A stretch of 37,901 nucleotides of DNA from Butyrivibrio sp. VCD2006 (GCF_000423925.1 NZ_AUIX01000048.1:1-37901), one strand, 5' to 3'. Shown: positions 14,758-24,165, numbered from the stretch's first letter. Notes: a model not told the origin generated them from the letters alone. A program made the numbers and translations.

Positions 14758-16182
14758 TTACTTATCGCTACTCTTAAAACTAATCTCCACCTTCGCTCCG
14801 CCGGTCTCCTTTGAATTAGCAAGAACTATCTCACCGCCGTGGTCTTCTGCTACCTTTTTGGCAAAGAACAGACCAATGCCATAGTGAGAGCCTCCGGTTC
14901 TGCTTGAATCATCCATAAAAAACTGCTCAGTACCGTGGGCTAAAGCTTCAGGTGTAAAGCCGCTTCCGGAATCCTCAACTGCAAACTGTATTTCAGAAGC
15001 AACTATTTCTTCCGGCCTCCCACTGAATTGTTCTGCAACACCGATGCTTATCTCTCCACCCTCCGGCGTATGCTCAGCTGCATTTCTAATAACATTCATG
15101 ACAGCTCTTACAACCTGGTCATAAACAACATTTATTACAGCCTGATTGTTACACTCTTCCTTCCAGTTGATCTTGAGATCATAAACCTCTGAAAGTCCCA
15201 TGGTCTGATTCTTAATATCACCAATAAGTTCGGAAACGGCAACTTTTATGGGAGCCTGCTTAACACCCTCCTGGGACTTTGTGACCTCAATTAGTGTCTG
15301 CACATAATTCTGAATCTGAAGCGCACTACCGGAAATATAGTCAGCATAATTCTTCTGCTCATCCGTAAGCTCTGTCTCCAGCAAAAGCTCGGAGTTACCG
15401 CGAACCACCGTAAGCGGAGTCTTTATGTCGTGGGCAAGAGCTGACATCTGCCTGTTCTTTTCCTGCTCGGTCTCCCACTGCTTCTGAAGTGATGTCTTCA
15501 GCGCGTATCGCATGTCTTCCAGCGCCACCAGGCATTCATCAATCTCTTTTATTCCGGAATAATAAATCTTAAAATCCAGATTTCTGTCGCCAATCTGCCC
15601 AATAGCCTCCCTCATGGGAGTCAACTTTTTTCTGATTCCCGTTCCGAATTTCTTTGCAAAAACCTGCATGATTCCAACACAGCAAACAAGAATGAACACT
15701 GTCAAAAGATTTTCGGGATTTGGCAGATGTTCGTTCATCCACATAGATCTATACTGTGGCTTAAGCCTGTACTGCAGAACGACATATTCATTCGGGCGGG
15801 AAATAACTTTATAGAATCTGTCACCACTGATGTTTTCATTTGTCACTACCTTCCATGCCGTTTCCACATCCTTATCTGCAAGGTTCCCGGAAAGGACCTC
15901 TCCGTTCTCTGAAAAAACAACATAGCGGCATACATCGGGAATCAGATCAGCCTTCACTTCGCTTGCCTCTTTAATCTGTTCATAGGCATCACTTATCCTG
16001 TATTCTGCGTAGTTAGCCGGGTAGATAGCTCCTACATTTATAAGCAGATTAAATAGAAACAGGGAAAATGCTGCCCAAATGAGAAGTGCAAATCCCATCA
16101 TAAAAGTATAGGCCTCGAACATGCTTCCAAGGCCAAGCGTTCCCCTCTTATTCCTTTTATCCTTACTCTTTACTCTTCCCAT
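14758..16182 (-). CDS. Sensor histidine kinase, HisKA type, linked to antimicrobial-peptide exporter
   Basis: A 474-residue kinase with two membrane segments (about 26-52 and 158-176) enclosing an extracytoplasmic domain of about 100 residues. A HAMP-like linker follows, then HisKA with the phospho-acceptor in SALAHDIKTPLT (H251), and a HATPase domain with N box VIRNAAEHT and G boxes DSGSGF and HYGIGLFFAK. The start overlaps the stop of the OmpR-type regulator by 13 bases, showing an operon. The kinase and regulator follow a three-gene lantibiotic-type ABC exporter, so the natural reading is sensing of a cell-envelope-active peptide and induction of the exporter. This is known for SpaRK-, CprRK- and similar systems, and inferred here. 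Confidence 0.92.
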   Translation of the reverse strand: MGRVKSKDKRNKRGTLGLGSMFEAYTFMMGFALLIWAAFSLFLFNLLINVGAIYPANYAEYRISDAYEQIKEASEVKADLIPDVCRYVVFSENGEVLSGNLADKDVETAWKVVTNENISGDRFYKVISRPNEYVVLQYRLKPQYRSMWMNEHLPNPENLLTVFILVCCVGIMQVFAKKFGTGIRKKLTPMREAIGQIGDRNLDFKIYYSGIKEIDECLVALEDMRYALKTSLQKQWETEQEKNRQMSALAHDIKTPLTVVRGNSELLLETELTDEQKNYADYISGSALQIQNYVQTLIEVTKSQEGVKQAPIKVAVSELIGDIKNQTMGLSEVYDLKINWKEECNNQAVINVVYDQVVRAVMNVIRNAAEHTPEGGEISIGVAEQFSGRPEEIVASEIQFAVEDSGSGFTPEALAHGTEQFFMDDSSRTGGSHYGIGLFFAKKVAEDHGGEIVLANSKETGGAKVEISFKSSDK

Positions 16183-16832
16183 TTATATCCTATCCCCCAA
16201 ACTGTCTTGATTGGCATGTAATCGTAGCCAGAAAGCTTAGTTCTTATGTTTTTTACATGCGTGATTATAGTGCTGTCACTGCTGTCACTGTCGTATCCAA
16301 GAACCTTTTCCAGTATCTGTTCCTTTGAAAAAATCTGACCGCGGTTCTTTGCCAGAAACTCGCAGATGTCGTACTCAGCCTTTGTGAGGGGTATCTGTTT
16401 TTCATCAAGCATCATCTGGCGTGACTCAAGGATGAAGCAGATTCTTCCAAGTGCTAACCTTGCAACATGCTCCCTCTTCTCTCTCCTAAGGTGCGCTCCA
16501 ATTCTGGCGCGAAGCTCCATTACGCCAAAGGGCTTACAGATATAATCGTCAGCGCCCAGAGCCAGTCCGTTCACAAGACTTGTCTCATCTGTCTTTGCGG
16601 TTATAAATAAAATCGGACAGTCCACCTGATTCCTGATTTTTGAGCAAAGCTCAAACCCGTCTATTCCGGGCATCATAACATCCAGAAGTATCAGATCGTA
16701 GCGGCTTAGCGTGTCACTTTCTAATTTTGTAGGATCATCTATTTTTGTAACTGTATGAGAGTCCTTTATTAGGACATTTTCTATCATGTTTAAAATGGCG
16801 ATATCGTCGTCAACTGCAAGTATGTTTGCCAT
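16170..16832 (-). CDS. OmpR/PhoB-family response regulator
   Basis: A 220-residue regulator. The receiver domain shows the acidic pair (VDDD, 7-10), phospho-acceptor D51 in LILLDVMMP, the switch Thr in FITAKTD, and KPFG with the conserved Lys. The C-terminal winged-helix domain (about 125-220) ends in HVKNIRTKLSGYD...TVWGIGYKWE, the OmpR-type signature. Its stop overlaps the kinase start by 13 bases. It lies 138 bases downstream of the exporter genes and most likely controls them, but no binding site could be confidently picked out. Confidence 0.95.
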   Translation of the reverse strand: MANILAVDDDIAILNMIENVLIKDSHTVTKIDDPTKLESDTLSRYDLILLDVMMPGIDGFELCSKIRNQVDCPILFITAKTDETSLVNGLALGADDYICKPFGVMELRARIGAHLRREKREHVARLALGRICFILESRQMMLDEKQIPLTKAEYDICEFLAKNRGQIFSKEQILEKVLGYDSDSSDSTIITHVKNIRTKLSGYDYMPIKTVWGIGYKWEE

Positions 16833-16970
16833 GTCTTCTTTTTCATCCTCTTTTTCTAATTTTTAACAGCTTTTCAAAAACTGTTCTGCAACATGCAAAA
16901 CGGGTACCAATAATGCTATTTCATTCATATAATAAAACAGTCAGCAATCCTACTTCCCTCATAAAGTTAA

Positions 16971-17765
16971 TCAGTCAGCAGTCTTACTTCCCTCATAATT
17001 AGCAGCAAAAACAAAATAGCAAGCAAGGCACACTACTGTAAAAAGCAAGTAAATATTCAGCACCGGCTTTAGATTCAGGTAAATCATGTGTGATTGCGGT
17101 TGCCTTATTTTTGAAACAACAATGTTGGTTGAAAGCTCTCCAAACCTAAGCTCAAGATAAGTATCAGGCATTCTGGCAGTCCATGAGAGCGGCACGATCT
17201 TCCAGACATACATTCCAAGATTTGTCAGGAAAAGAGCGCTTATAAGTCCTGAAAAAAGCCCTGCGCCAATTGAAACACCTTTACCGAATAAAAGGGCCAG
17301 GATCTCAAAAATAAGGTAAAGCGGTATGGCGGAAAGCCACATAACAAGCGCGGCTTCGATATACAACGCGATTCCCATGCTACCCTGTCCAAGGACACTT
17401 TCAAATCCATATCCAAATAAAACTGCTGTAAATAGTAAGGCGATGAAGCTCAATAATATCAGTACAACTACCTTGGAAAAGAGCGCTGCAGTCTTGCACT
17501 TCAAGGTTAGAAGATTCTGAAAGGCTCCTGCGTTTTGCTCCTGTTCCATTGTACTTGCTGTGAATATTCCAATCAATATGGGAAATGCCGCTCCGATTGT
17601 CTGGTAAAACACTATTATCTTTTCAGTCTCAGAAAAGCTTCTTCCGGATATCCCGTAATAAAAGAGGAACGCCAGACTAGCCATGATCGGAATGACAATG
17701 TGTGCGGCGATTACCGGACTTCTTCTAAGCTTATAAAAATCCGCATGAAGGCATCTGAAAAACAT
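16971..17765 (-). CDS. Lantibiotic-type ABC exporter permease (MutG/SpaG-like)
   Basis: A 264-residue membrane protein with six hydrophobic segments, beginning MFFRCLHADFYKLRRSPV, the Lys/Arg-rich start usual in ABC-2 permeases of lantibiotic self-protection systems. It follows the first permease with a TAA-A-ATG junction, so translation is coupled. ATPase, permease, permease, regulator and kinase together form the BcrA/MutFEG type of detoxification module, which removes peptide antibiotics from the membrane. An oddity is a 34-bp partial tandem duplication covering its 3' end and the following bases (about 16938-17000, CAGTCAGCA...CTTCCCTCATAA), which would give an alternative C-terminus if recombined. 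No lantibiotic precursor or modification gene is in the window. Confidence 0.85.
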   Translation of the reverse strand: MFFRCLHADFYKLRRSPVIAAHIVIPIMASLAFLFYYGISGRSFSETEKIIVFYQTIGAAFPILIGIFTASTMEQEQNAGAFQNLLTLKCKTAALFSKVVVLILLSFIALLFTAVLFGYGFESVLGQGSMGIALYIEAALVMWLSAIPLYLIFEILALLFGKGVSIGAGLFSGLISALFLTNLGMYVWKIVPLSWTARMPDTYLELRFGELSTNIVVSKIRQPQSHMIYLNLKPVLNIYLLFTVVCLACYFVFAANYEGSKTAD

Positions 17766-17766
17766 T

Positions 17767-18498
17767 TTATTTCACCTCTCTTTTTTCAAACCATGTGAGA
17801 TACAAAAAGGTTCCAAGCACAAACCAAAATATGGAAATCAAGATCCCGGGAATTATCACACCTGCATTAAGAAGGTGGTTACCTGCCTGTGCCCTCATGC
17901 CGTTTGGAAGCACATGGAGAAGAGGTGTTACAACCCTCATGGGAATCGCAGACACAAACAAAAACCACATTCTTGAAGGTGCCACAACAATTCCAAACAC
18001 AGTAATAAAAAGGCAGATCATAAGCTCCATCATCATTCCGAATTTTTCACTTAAGAACAAAAACAGCGGAATCTCCCAGAGCTGTACGATTGTAAGAACA
18101 ACTACCGTCATGGCTGCACCATTCGCAGGAACACTGGTTGTCAAAAATCTTCCTCCCACCAAAGCTCCAATAAAAAGAATCAGATTCGAGATAAATATGA
18201 GGCATCCCATATAAACTATTTTTCCAAGCATCATGTCTCTTTTATCCATTGAGAGTGTCATGAGATTATAGTATCCTGCCTTCCTTTCTCTTGAAAGTGA
18301 GAGGTGGCAGATTATTGCGAGCATCCCGGGAAGAAGCAGTGTGTACCACCAGTTCCACGCGCTCTCCGAATATGAATTTGTCATCCCCATTGTCAGTACA
18401 AATGCTACGATAAGTGATAGCACAGGAAAAATAAAAACAAGCCTGCTGCCCATGGTTCTTTTTGATTTTAAAAATTCTGCTTTGATAATATTAGTCAT
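17767..18498 (-). CDS. Lantibiotic-type ABC exporter permease (MutE/SpaE-like)
   Basis: A 243-residue membrane protein with six hydrophobic segments, starting MTNIIKAEFLKSKRTMGSRL, the typical N-terminus of MutE/EpiE permeases (an E-x-x-K-x-K/R-R stretch before the first membrane helix). The ATG at 18498 has an AAAGGA site 8 bases upstream; longer in-frame starts overlap the ATPase gene and are not needed. It is 22 bases downstream of the ATPase stop and directly before the second permease. The three proteins are expected to form one exporter. The sequence does not show which antimicrobial it handles. Confidence 0.87.
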   Translation of the reverse strand: MTNIIKAEFLKSKRTMGSRLVFIFPVLSLIVAFVLTMGMTNSYSESAWNWWYTLLLPGMLAIICHLSLSRERKAGYYNLMTLSMDKRDMMLGKIVYMGCLIFISNLILFIGALVGGRFLTTSVPANGAAMTVVVLTIVQLWEIPLFLFLSEKFGMMMELMICLFITVFGIVVAPSRMWFLFVSAIPMRVVTPLLHVLPNGMRAQAGNHLLNAGVIIPGILISIFWFVLGTFLYLTWFEKREVK

Positions 18499-18520
18499 CT
18501 GTTTAATCCTTTCCTGTAAT

Positions 18521-19231
18521 TTACGCAATATGCGGAAGCGCACGATTTTTCTTAACCACATCCATGAAAAGTTCCTCAAGATTCTCACCGGGATAGAGCT
18601 TACCTTCATACCCCAAAACTCCGTCAGAGATTATTCCGACGTAGTCTGCCATCAGTTGAACCTCAGATAAAATGTGACTTGATAGAATCACTGTGATTCC
18701 CTTTTCCGGGAATGATTTTATAAGCTCACGAAGCTCCTCTATCCCTATGGGATCAAGACCGTTTGTTGGTTCATCCAGTATAAGAAGCTTTGGATTTCCA
18801 AGAAGTGCCAAAGCAATTCCAAGCCTCTGTTTCATTCCAAGAGAAAACTGTCCGGCCTTCTTTTTTTCCGTGTTTTCCAGGGACACGAGTTCAAGCACTT
18901 CATCAATTCTCTTCTTATCCGTTCCGAGAAGAATTGCTCTTACTTCCAGATTTTCTCTGGCTGTAAGATTTTCATAGATCGGAGGATTTTCAATCAGTGC
19001 TCCTATCTCATTAAGCGCTCGTCTGCTCCATGGTCTTCCATCATAGATGATCTCTCCGCTTGTGGGCTTTAAGATACCTGTTATCATTTTCAGTGTTGTT
19101 GATTTTCCGGCACCGTTTGGCCCAAGAAGTCCATAAATGCAGTTCTTTGGTATATTCAGTGAAACCTTATTAACTGCTTTCTGCTTTTTGAATTCCTTAC
19201 AAAGTTCATTTGTTTTTAATATCATCTCCAT
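18521..19231 (-). CDS. Lantibiotic/bacitracin-type ABC exporter ATP-binding protein (MutF/BcrA-like)
   Basis: A 236-residue ATPase with Walker A GLLGPNGAGKST, Q-loop region ALIENPPIYENL, signature FSLGMKQRLGIALAL, Walker B LLILDEPTNGLD and switch His SSHIL. GALIENPPIYENLTARENLE and SLGMKQRLGIA are hallmarks of the BcrA/MutF/SpaF subfamily, which defends against lantibiotics or bacitracin. The ATG at 19231 follows AAGGAG at 5 bases; residues upstream of it in the frame are not conserved-looking. It is the first gene of a five-gene minus-strand operon with two permeases, a response regulator and a kinase. Confidence 0.93.
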   Translation of the reverse strand: MEMILKTNELCKEFKKQKAVNKVSLNIPKNCIYGLLGPNGAGKSTTLKMITGILKPTSGEIIYDGRPWSRRALNEIGALIENPPIYENLTARENLEVRAILLGTDKKRIDEVLELVSLENTEKKKAGQFSLGMKQRLGIALALLGNPKLLILDEPTNGLDPIGIEELRELIKSFPEKGITVILSSHILSEVQLMADYVGIISDGVLGYEGKLYPGENLEELFMDVVKKNRALPHIA

Positions 19232-19360
19232 TATTTCTCCTTCTTTCCCATCACGCAAAACATCTTGTAGCAAAAATTCAAGACGTAATGCGGCTTAGTT
19301 CAAAACCTTTATCATTCTGAAATTAAGAATAAAAGGAAAAAATAAAGAATTAATGAAGAT

Positions 19361-19393
19361 AAAAAAATAAATGCGAAGAAATTTCTCCGCATT
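19361..19393 (-). terminator. Intrinsic terminator after diguanylate cyclase pair
   Basis: AATGCGAAGAAA (19370-19381) and TTTCTCCGCATT (19382-19393) form a near-perfect stem. On the minus strand it is followed by TATTTTTTT. It ends the GGDEF gene pair about 80 bases after the stop at 19476. Confidence 0.8.
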
Positions 19394-19475
19394 AAATAAA
19401 CATAGGTCGATATTTAAAAAGTAATCGTTATGACAAATTTACAAGAAGGCCATGATTTGGAGTGTTTAAAGCCTC

Positions 19476-21152
19476 CTACATAGCCTCCTTTTTCATTTGA
19501 TTCTTGTTACTGTACATTCTCTCATCAGCAAGAAGGTAGACTGCATTCCAGTCCATGTCATCAACTTCATGTCGAAAGGCATAGCCGGTAGCAGCGCTTC
19601 GTCTTATTGAGGGATCCTTCCTGTTAAGGGAAACAAGAGCAAGGTTTAATTTCTCAATCAGTTTTTCTGCAGAATTCAGATCATCTCCGCTAAGAACCGC
19701 AACAAATTCATCTCCGCCTATTCTCGCAATAAAGCCTTTGCCTCTAAAGCATGCATCAAGAACTCTGCTAAACTCTGACAGGTACTTATCTCCCATCTGG
19801 TGGCCCTGAGTATCGTTTACAGTCTTAAGTCCGTTTAGATCAATACTTATTACGCAGTAGTCCTCTGTAGTTTCACAGAGATCACTCAGATATTTCTCAT
19901 ACTTTGATCTGTTTGGAATTCCGGTTAAGCCATCAGCATATGCAAGATGAGCAAGAGATTCATGCTCCTTTTTTCTGGCATAAGAATCAGCAATATATAT
20001 CTGATAATTTATCAGCGTGGCGAATACCATACACATAGTTCCCATGGGAACTGCTTTCTTGGAAAGCATAATCTGCTCAGATATTCCGGTAACCTCAAAA
20101 TAATAGAAAATCACATTAAAAACAAATGATGCCGCCAGTGCACACTCACCTATGAGCTGTATGAGCTGATAATTAGATATCCTATGATGTCTCTTATCCA
20201 TAATAAGCATTGTGATCATATAGCCGCACATACCAAGTGCATCCAGCTGATACACCGGAAGCGTTAGATTTATGTGAATCAGTCCGATTAAATGAATGAA
20301 TATAAGAACAAACGGAATAACCGTTCCCGTTACCGCAAATAATAGAAACAGCTTGCGATGTACGTAATCCTGCATGCAGCCCATAACCATATACATCAAA
20401 GGAGCGATCAGATACAAAGAAATATATTCTATCTCAGTCTGGTGACCGCCAATATCAAAAAACAGCTCCATTAACTTAAACTGAGCAAGAAACCATACTC
20501 CCAGCACAATAAAAAGCAGTGATGAATATATCTGCATATTGATTTCAGGAACATCACTTCTAAAGGCAATTGAAATAGCCAAAAACACAATTCCAAAAAT
20601 TATCAAAAATGAAGAAATCAGAAATACAAAAATGTTACAAAATATTGAATACTTAAATACATCCATGTAGCTTCCTATAACCGGATTCTCATAATAATTA
20701 TAGGCACCGTCTTCCGCCACCAATAACTCTATCTGGAATTTTACCGGAATCCTGTATTCAGGAAGCGCTACAAAGTTAAGATTACATCCGATAAAGCTTC
20801 CATCCTCATATTCATGGAGATATTGATCATTAAGTATTTTGCCGTCACAAATAATCTTCCACGCGCTAAATTTTGATTCAAATAGAATAGTGGGTGAATT
20901 ATATTCACTTAAATTCAGGACCTCTCTTGTGAGTATTATCTTATCGCCTCGCTTAGTCCCATTTCCAATAATTCTGCGAAGTTCGGAGAGCTTAACATCC
21001 TCAAAATGCTCATCATTGTATGTGACATCCCACCTATCCCTAAGCACTTCCACTCTTGAAACGCTTGTGGGTCTTAGAACGGAATTCCATAAAAGCATTT
21101 GCGCTATGAATGTCATGAAGGCAATTGTCAGAAATAGTATTTTTCTACTCAT
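19476..21152 (-). CDS. Membrane-anchored diguanylate cyclase (GGDEF)
   Basis: A 558-residue protein predicted to make cyclic di-GMP. After an N-terminal signal-anchor helix comes an extracytoplasmic domain of about 140 residues, then about eight membrane segments (about 170-385), similar in layout to 7TMR sensory proteins. The cytoplasmic GGDEF domain has an intact active site (RIGGDEFVAV, GGDEF at 479-483) and the expected DGLTGIPNR and DLNGLKTVND motifs. No RxxD inhibitory site stands before GGDEF (RGKG there), so product feedback at that site is unlikely. The ATG at 21152 follows AAGGAG and overlaps the stop of the upstream paralogue by 8 bases, so the two are translated together. Confidence 0.92.
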   Translation of the reverse strand: MSRKILFLTIAFMTFIAQMLLWNSVLRPTSVSRVEVLRDRWDVTYNDEHFEDVKLSELRRIIGNGTKRGDKIILTREVLNLSEYNSPTILFESKFSAWKIICDGKILNDQYLHEYEDGSFIGCNLNFVALPEYRIPVKFQIELLVAEDGAYNYYENPVIGSYMDVFKYSIFCNIFVFLISSFLIIFGIVFLAISIAFRSDVPEINMQIYSSLLFIVLGVWFLAQFKLMELFFDIGGHQTEIEYISLYLIAPLMYMVMGCMQDYVHRKLFLLFAVTGTVIPFVLIFIHLIGLIHINLTLPVYQLDALGMCGYMITMLIMDKRHHRISNYQLIQLIGECALAASFVFNVIFYYFEVTGISEQIMLSKKAVPMGTMCMVFATLINYQIYIADSYARKKEHESLAHLAYADGLTGIPNRSKYEKYLSDLCETTEDYCVISIDLNGLKTVNDTQGHQMGDKYLSEFSRVLDACFRGKGFIARIGGDEFVAVLSGDDLNSAEKLIEKLNLALVSLNRKDPSIRRSAATGYAFRHEVDDMDWNAVYLLADERMYSNKNQMKKEAM

Positions 21153-22845
21153 GATGCTTCTCCTTCATTTTATACATTCTTGAATCAGCAAGATAAAACA
21201 CATCAGACATCCTGCCACCTGCTTCGTAACTATAAGCGTAACCTGCAGAAGCTGATAGCTTGAATTTATCATCTCTCCTATTGAAGTCATCCATATTCTT
21301 CTCTAACACACGTATGCACTTATCGCACACATCTGCGGAGGGTTTCTCAAAAATAACCAGAAATTCGTCTCCTCCTGTTCTTCCGATCAGACCTGCCCCC
21401 TTAAAGGACTCTTTAAGATAATCCGCAAATGTCTTTAGCATCCTGTCTCCCTCAAGATGGCCGTATGTATCATTCACATACTTAAGTCTGTCAACATCAA
21501 GGCTTATTATGGCATAGTCTCCCTTCAGGGTTGCTCCATACTGCATGCATTTTGCCCTGTTCATAAGCCCTGTCAATGCATCAGTATATGCCAGTCCTTC
21601 AAGTTTTTCCTTGATACGCTGATCATTCATATGCTCGATTCCACTCAGGAAATAATAAACAAAAAGACAGATTATAAAGAAAAGCATTCCAAGGTTTAAG
21701 AAATTTATATTCACAAACAGATTTTGTTTACCATAACCTTCGGCAAATCTCTGGACTGTATACTTTGCAATTTCAAGCAGGGCAAAAACCACCATAATAA
21801 TGAAGCCCATAATAAGATATGAGTCAGAGTCAACGCCTGTATAAGTATCGGATTCAATCTTCTTTTTATGCCTCATCCTGACATTTGAAACAAGGGGCGG
21901 AAGTATGATGATAATTTCCAAAACAGAAACTATCTGTACCGGCACAACAAAGAAGTTAATCGGAATCATTCCTGTTAAAAAGCACATCCAGAAAATAATC
22001 GGCAACACAATATTGATTCCGATGATCACGCGCTGTTTCCTATAAATAATATTCTTGTTCGTGGAATATAAAAGAACGCTGAATGAAAGCGGGATCAGAT
22101 ACAAAACAAAGTATTCCATAAGTGAAAAGAAATATTCATGCTCACTTAAGAATGCGAAAATATCGTTATATGTATAAGTATATAATCCCAGTAGCATTGA
22201 AACCGCGGAGCTTATGAACGCAGACTCCTCGAATCTATGATACATAAATAGGAAAAGACCAAGTGAAAAAAGAAGGAGGGAATAGATTATAAAAAACCCC
22301 CCAAGAAACAGAGGCATCCTGTGGTACTTGAAGAAGTACTTTACAACTTCCGTCTTCGTCCCAAAGTATATTGGGTAGAAACCTCTGAATGAGTTTTTCT
22401 CGGCAACTTTAAATGTAATACTTACATCATGTGCCTTAACCCAGTCACTGACAGTAATGAGATTAAATTTCTTAGGAATATAAATTCCCTTATCGCTAAT
22501 GTCACTTCCAAATGAATAAACTTCTTTGCCATCCATCTCAACCAAAACAGAGGCAAGATAACTCTTAAACATTATGGTTGGAGAAACTATTGTAGTTGCA
22601 GGAATTGTTCTTTTTATAGTTATGATGTCACCCGCATTTGTTGATTCAAGAGCAAAATCAGCCAAAGTGACATCGTTATAAACTTTATCACCATAATAAA
22701 CAGACCAGCCAGAATAAAGCTGGGTAAAGTATTCGGATTGAGGTGTAGTAAACAGGCTGCTTCCGAAGATGAGCAAAACTATAGTAATAAGTATCATGAG
22801 TATCGGAAGCACCGGAAAACTAATTTTTTCTGGTGTTCTTTCCAT
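21145..22845 (-). CDS. Membrane-anchored diguanylate cyclase (GGDEF), paralogue of the next gene
   Basis: A 566-residue protein with the same plan as its downstream neighbour: one N-terminal membrane helix, an extracytoplasmic domain of about 140 residues (both share a WxVxYxD...V.L.........GD.I...R segment), seven to eight membrane helices and a GGDEF domain. The active site RTGGDEFLVIF is intact (GGDEF 491-495), with DALTGLMNR and DVDRLKYVND. The inhibitory RxxD is absent (FKGA). The start is uncertain: the frame opens at a GTG at 22872 without a ribosome binding site, and I prefer the ATG at 22845 (MERTPEK). Its stop overlaps the next start by 8 bases. The pair looks like a tandem duplication that has since diverged in the sensory part. 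Confidence 0.9.
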   Translation of the reverse strand: MERTPEKISFPVLPILMILITIVLLIFGSSLFTTPQSEYFTQLYSGWSVYYGDKVYNDVTLADFALESTNAGDIITIKRTIPATTIVSPTIMFKSYLASVLVEMDGKEVYSFGSDISDKGIYIPKKFNLITVSDWVKAHDVSITFKVAEKNSFRGFYPIYFGTKTEVVKYFFKYHRMPLFLGGFFIIYSLLLFSLGLFLFMYHRFEESAFISSAVSMLLGLYTYTYNDIFAFLSEHEYFFSLMEYFVLYLIPLSFSVLLYSTNKNIIYRKQRVIIGINIVLPIIFWMCFLTGMIPINFFVVPVQIVSVLEIIIILPPLVSNVRMRHKKKIESDTYTGVDSDSYLIMGFIIMVVFALLEIAKYTVQRFAEGYGKQNLFVNINFLNLGMLFFIICLFVYYFLSGIEHMNDQRIKEKLEGLAYTDALTGLMNRAKCMQYGATLKGDYAIISLDVDRLKYVNDTYGHLEGDRMLKTFADYLKESFKGAGLIGRTGGDEFLVIFEKPSADVCDKCIRVLEKNMDDFNRRDDKFKLSASAGYAYSYEAGGRMSDVFYLADSRMYKMKEKHHE

Positions 22846-22970
22846 GAATCTGCCATAGCCTTTTTTGCGCACAATTAGCTATTTTTATTATATCGCATCT
22901 ACAATATACAAATTATAAAAATACGCTAAACTTCGAAGCAGCCTGCATTTGTTTACTTTGTGCTTAATAT

Positions 22971-23894
22971 TCATTCCACTACTTCTTTTCTCTGAATAGC
23001 ATTTCTGCTAATAAAAACCAGTATGACCGCGAGAACAATTAGTGGCAATCCTGCCAAAAAACCATTGGGAACAGGTCCAAGGAGTCTGTTTGAGGCGGAT
23101 GCTGATGTTGTCATTACAATTGGAATTGTAGCAGCTGCATTTATAGCACCGTGGACAATTGACGGAAACCAGATGCATCCGGTCTTTTCATATACATAGT
23201 CGCACAAGATTCCTGTAGCCACGGTGAAAATACAAAATACCGGCATCCCAAGAATAGGTGCTCCTATATAGTCTGTTCCGTATTCATATCCGGTAAGCAG
23301 TATCAGCGGCCAGTGCCACATTCCCCAGATTATTCCGCCGATTATGAGGCCCTTGACTCTTCCGAATTTTTCCTTGAGAACAGGATACATATAGCCTCGC
23401 CATCCTACTTCTTCTCCAAGTGCCAGAATCGAATTTATGATTGGCGCATAGGTTATCGAGCATACTATCTGGATAACTAAATAGGTGGTAAATGATATAC
23501 CCTGACTTGACAACTGTTCCATTGCTTCAGGTCCTACCATCTCAGTAAGAGTTGCTCCGGTAAGATCAAGGTGTCCCGGAAATACAAGGAAATAAAGAGC
23601 TGCTCCAAGTGTTGTAACAATCGCAGGTGAAAACCAGGAAAACAACAGTGTTCCGATATTCCCTTTAAGCTGAGGCTTAAAGCCAATTCCCTTTAACTTC
23701 ACACCTGCAAGGATTGTAGCTAAAAGAGGAACATACATTACCGCCATCATGATAACCTGGCCAATCATTGGAACCATACTACCGGTACTATCACCGGAGC
23801 TTGTTATCCTCCATACTATTATCTGCATGATCCATGCTATTCCGAAGGACCATCCAAGATATTTGAAAAGCGTCTTATTATCTGATTTAGTCAT
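22971..23894 (-). CDS. CPBP family intramembrane metalloprotease (CAAX/Abi-like)
   Basis: A 307-residue membrane protein with about eight hydrophobic segments. It carries the CPBP motifs: motif 1 EEVGWRGY (EExxxR), motif 2 around MWHWPLI (a His in a membrane helix) and motif 3 IVHGAINA. These Glu and His residues form the metal site of CAAX-type intramembrane proteases; bacterial members act in bacteriocin immunity, protein processing or membrane homeostasis. The ATG at 23894 follows AGGAGG by 8 bases; an in-frame extension to 23924 lacks support. It is downstream of the ribbon-helix-helix gene on the same strand, about 70 bases away. Substrate unknown. Confidence 0.9.
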   Translation of the reverse strand: MTKSDNKTLFKYLGWSFGIAWIMQIIVWRITSSGDSTGSMVPMIGQVIMMAVMYVPLLATILAGVKLKGIGFKPQLKGNIGTLLFSWFSPAIVTTLGAALYFLVFPGHLDLTGATLTEMVGPEAMEQLSSQGISFTTYLVIQIVCSITYAPIINSILALGEEVGWRGYMYPVLKEKFGRVKGLIIGGIIWGMWHWPLILLTGYEYGTDYIGAPILGMPVFCIFTVATGILCDYVYEKTGCIWFPSIVHGAINAAATIPIVMTTSASASNRLLGPVPNGFLAGLPLIVLAVILVFISRNAIQRKEVVE

Positions 23895-23967
23895 TTTATG
23901 CCTCCTGTGATATGCACTAAGCAAAACATTATGTCCGGGTGAGCTGCCGGTAAAGTCAGCCCACTTA

Positions 23968-24165
23968 TCACTTTATGTCGAATTCCGGAGCTTCATCCAA
24001 ATGCTCCGATACATATTTTCCATCCTTTTTCCTCTGCTTTACGCATTCGGTTAAAAGGTATTCTATCTGGCCGTTGACTGAGCGGAAGTCATCTTCAGCC
24101 CAGGCAGCTATTGCATCGTACAGCTTCGCACTCAATCTAAGCGGCACTTGTTTTTTCTCAGCCAT
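23968..24165 (-). CDS. Small ribbon-helix-helix (Arc-like) DNA-binding protein
   Basis: The 65-residue product begins with a basic beta-strand (KKQVPLRLSAKLYDAIAAWA) followed by two helices with SVNGQIEYLLTECVKQ, the layout of Arc/MetJ-type ribbon-helix-helix repressors, which bind DNA as dimers. Its ATG shares one base with the stop of the SPFH gene (TAATG), so the two are translationally coupled. Two copies of the palindrome TGATATCA spaced one helical turn apart lie in the leader of that SPFH gene (25239-25257) and are the obvious candidate operator, making this a probable autorepressor. The similarity to antitoxins is only at fold level, and no toxin is adjacent. Confidence 0.85.
   Translation of the reverse strand: MAEKKQVPLRLSAKLYDAIAAWAEDDFRSVNGQIEYLLTECVKQRKKDGKYVSEHLDEAPEFDIK

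Noticed and set aside
23968..24165. Ribbon-helix-helix protein as an antitoxin of a toxin-antitoxin pair
   Set aside because: The coupled partner is an SPFH membrane protein, not a small toxin, and no RelE/MazF-like gene is adjacent.
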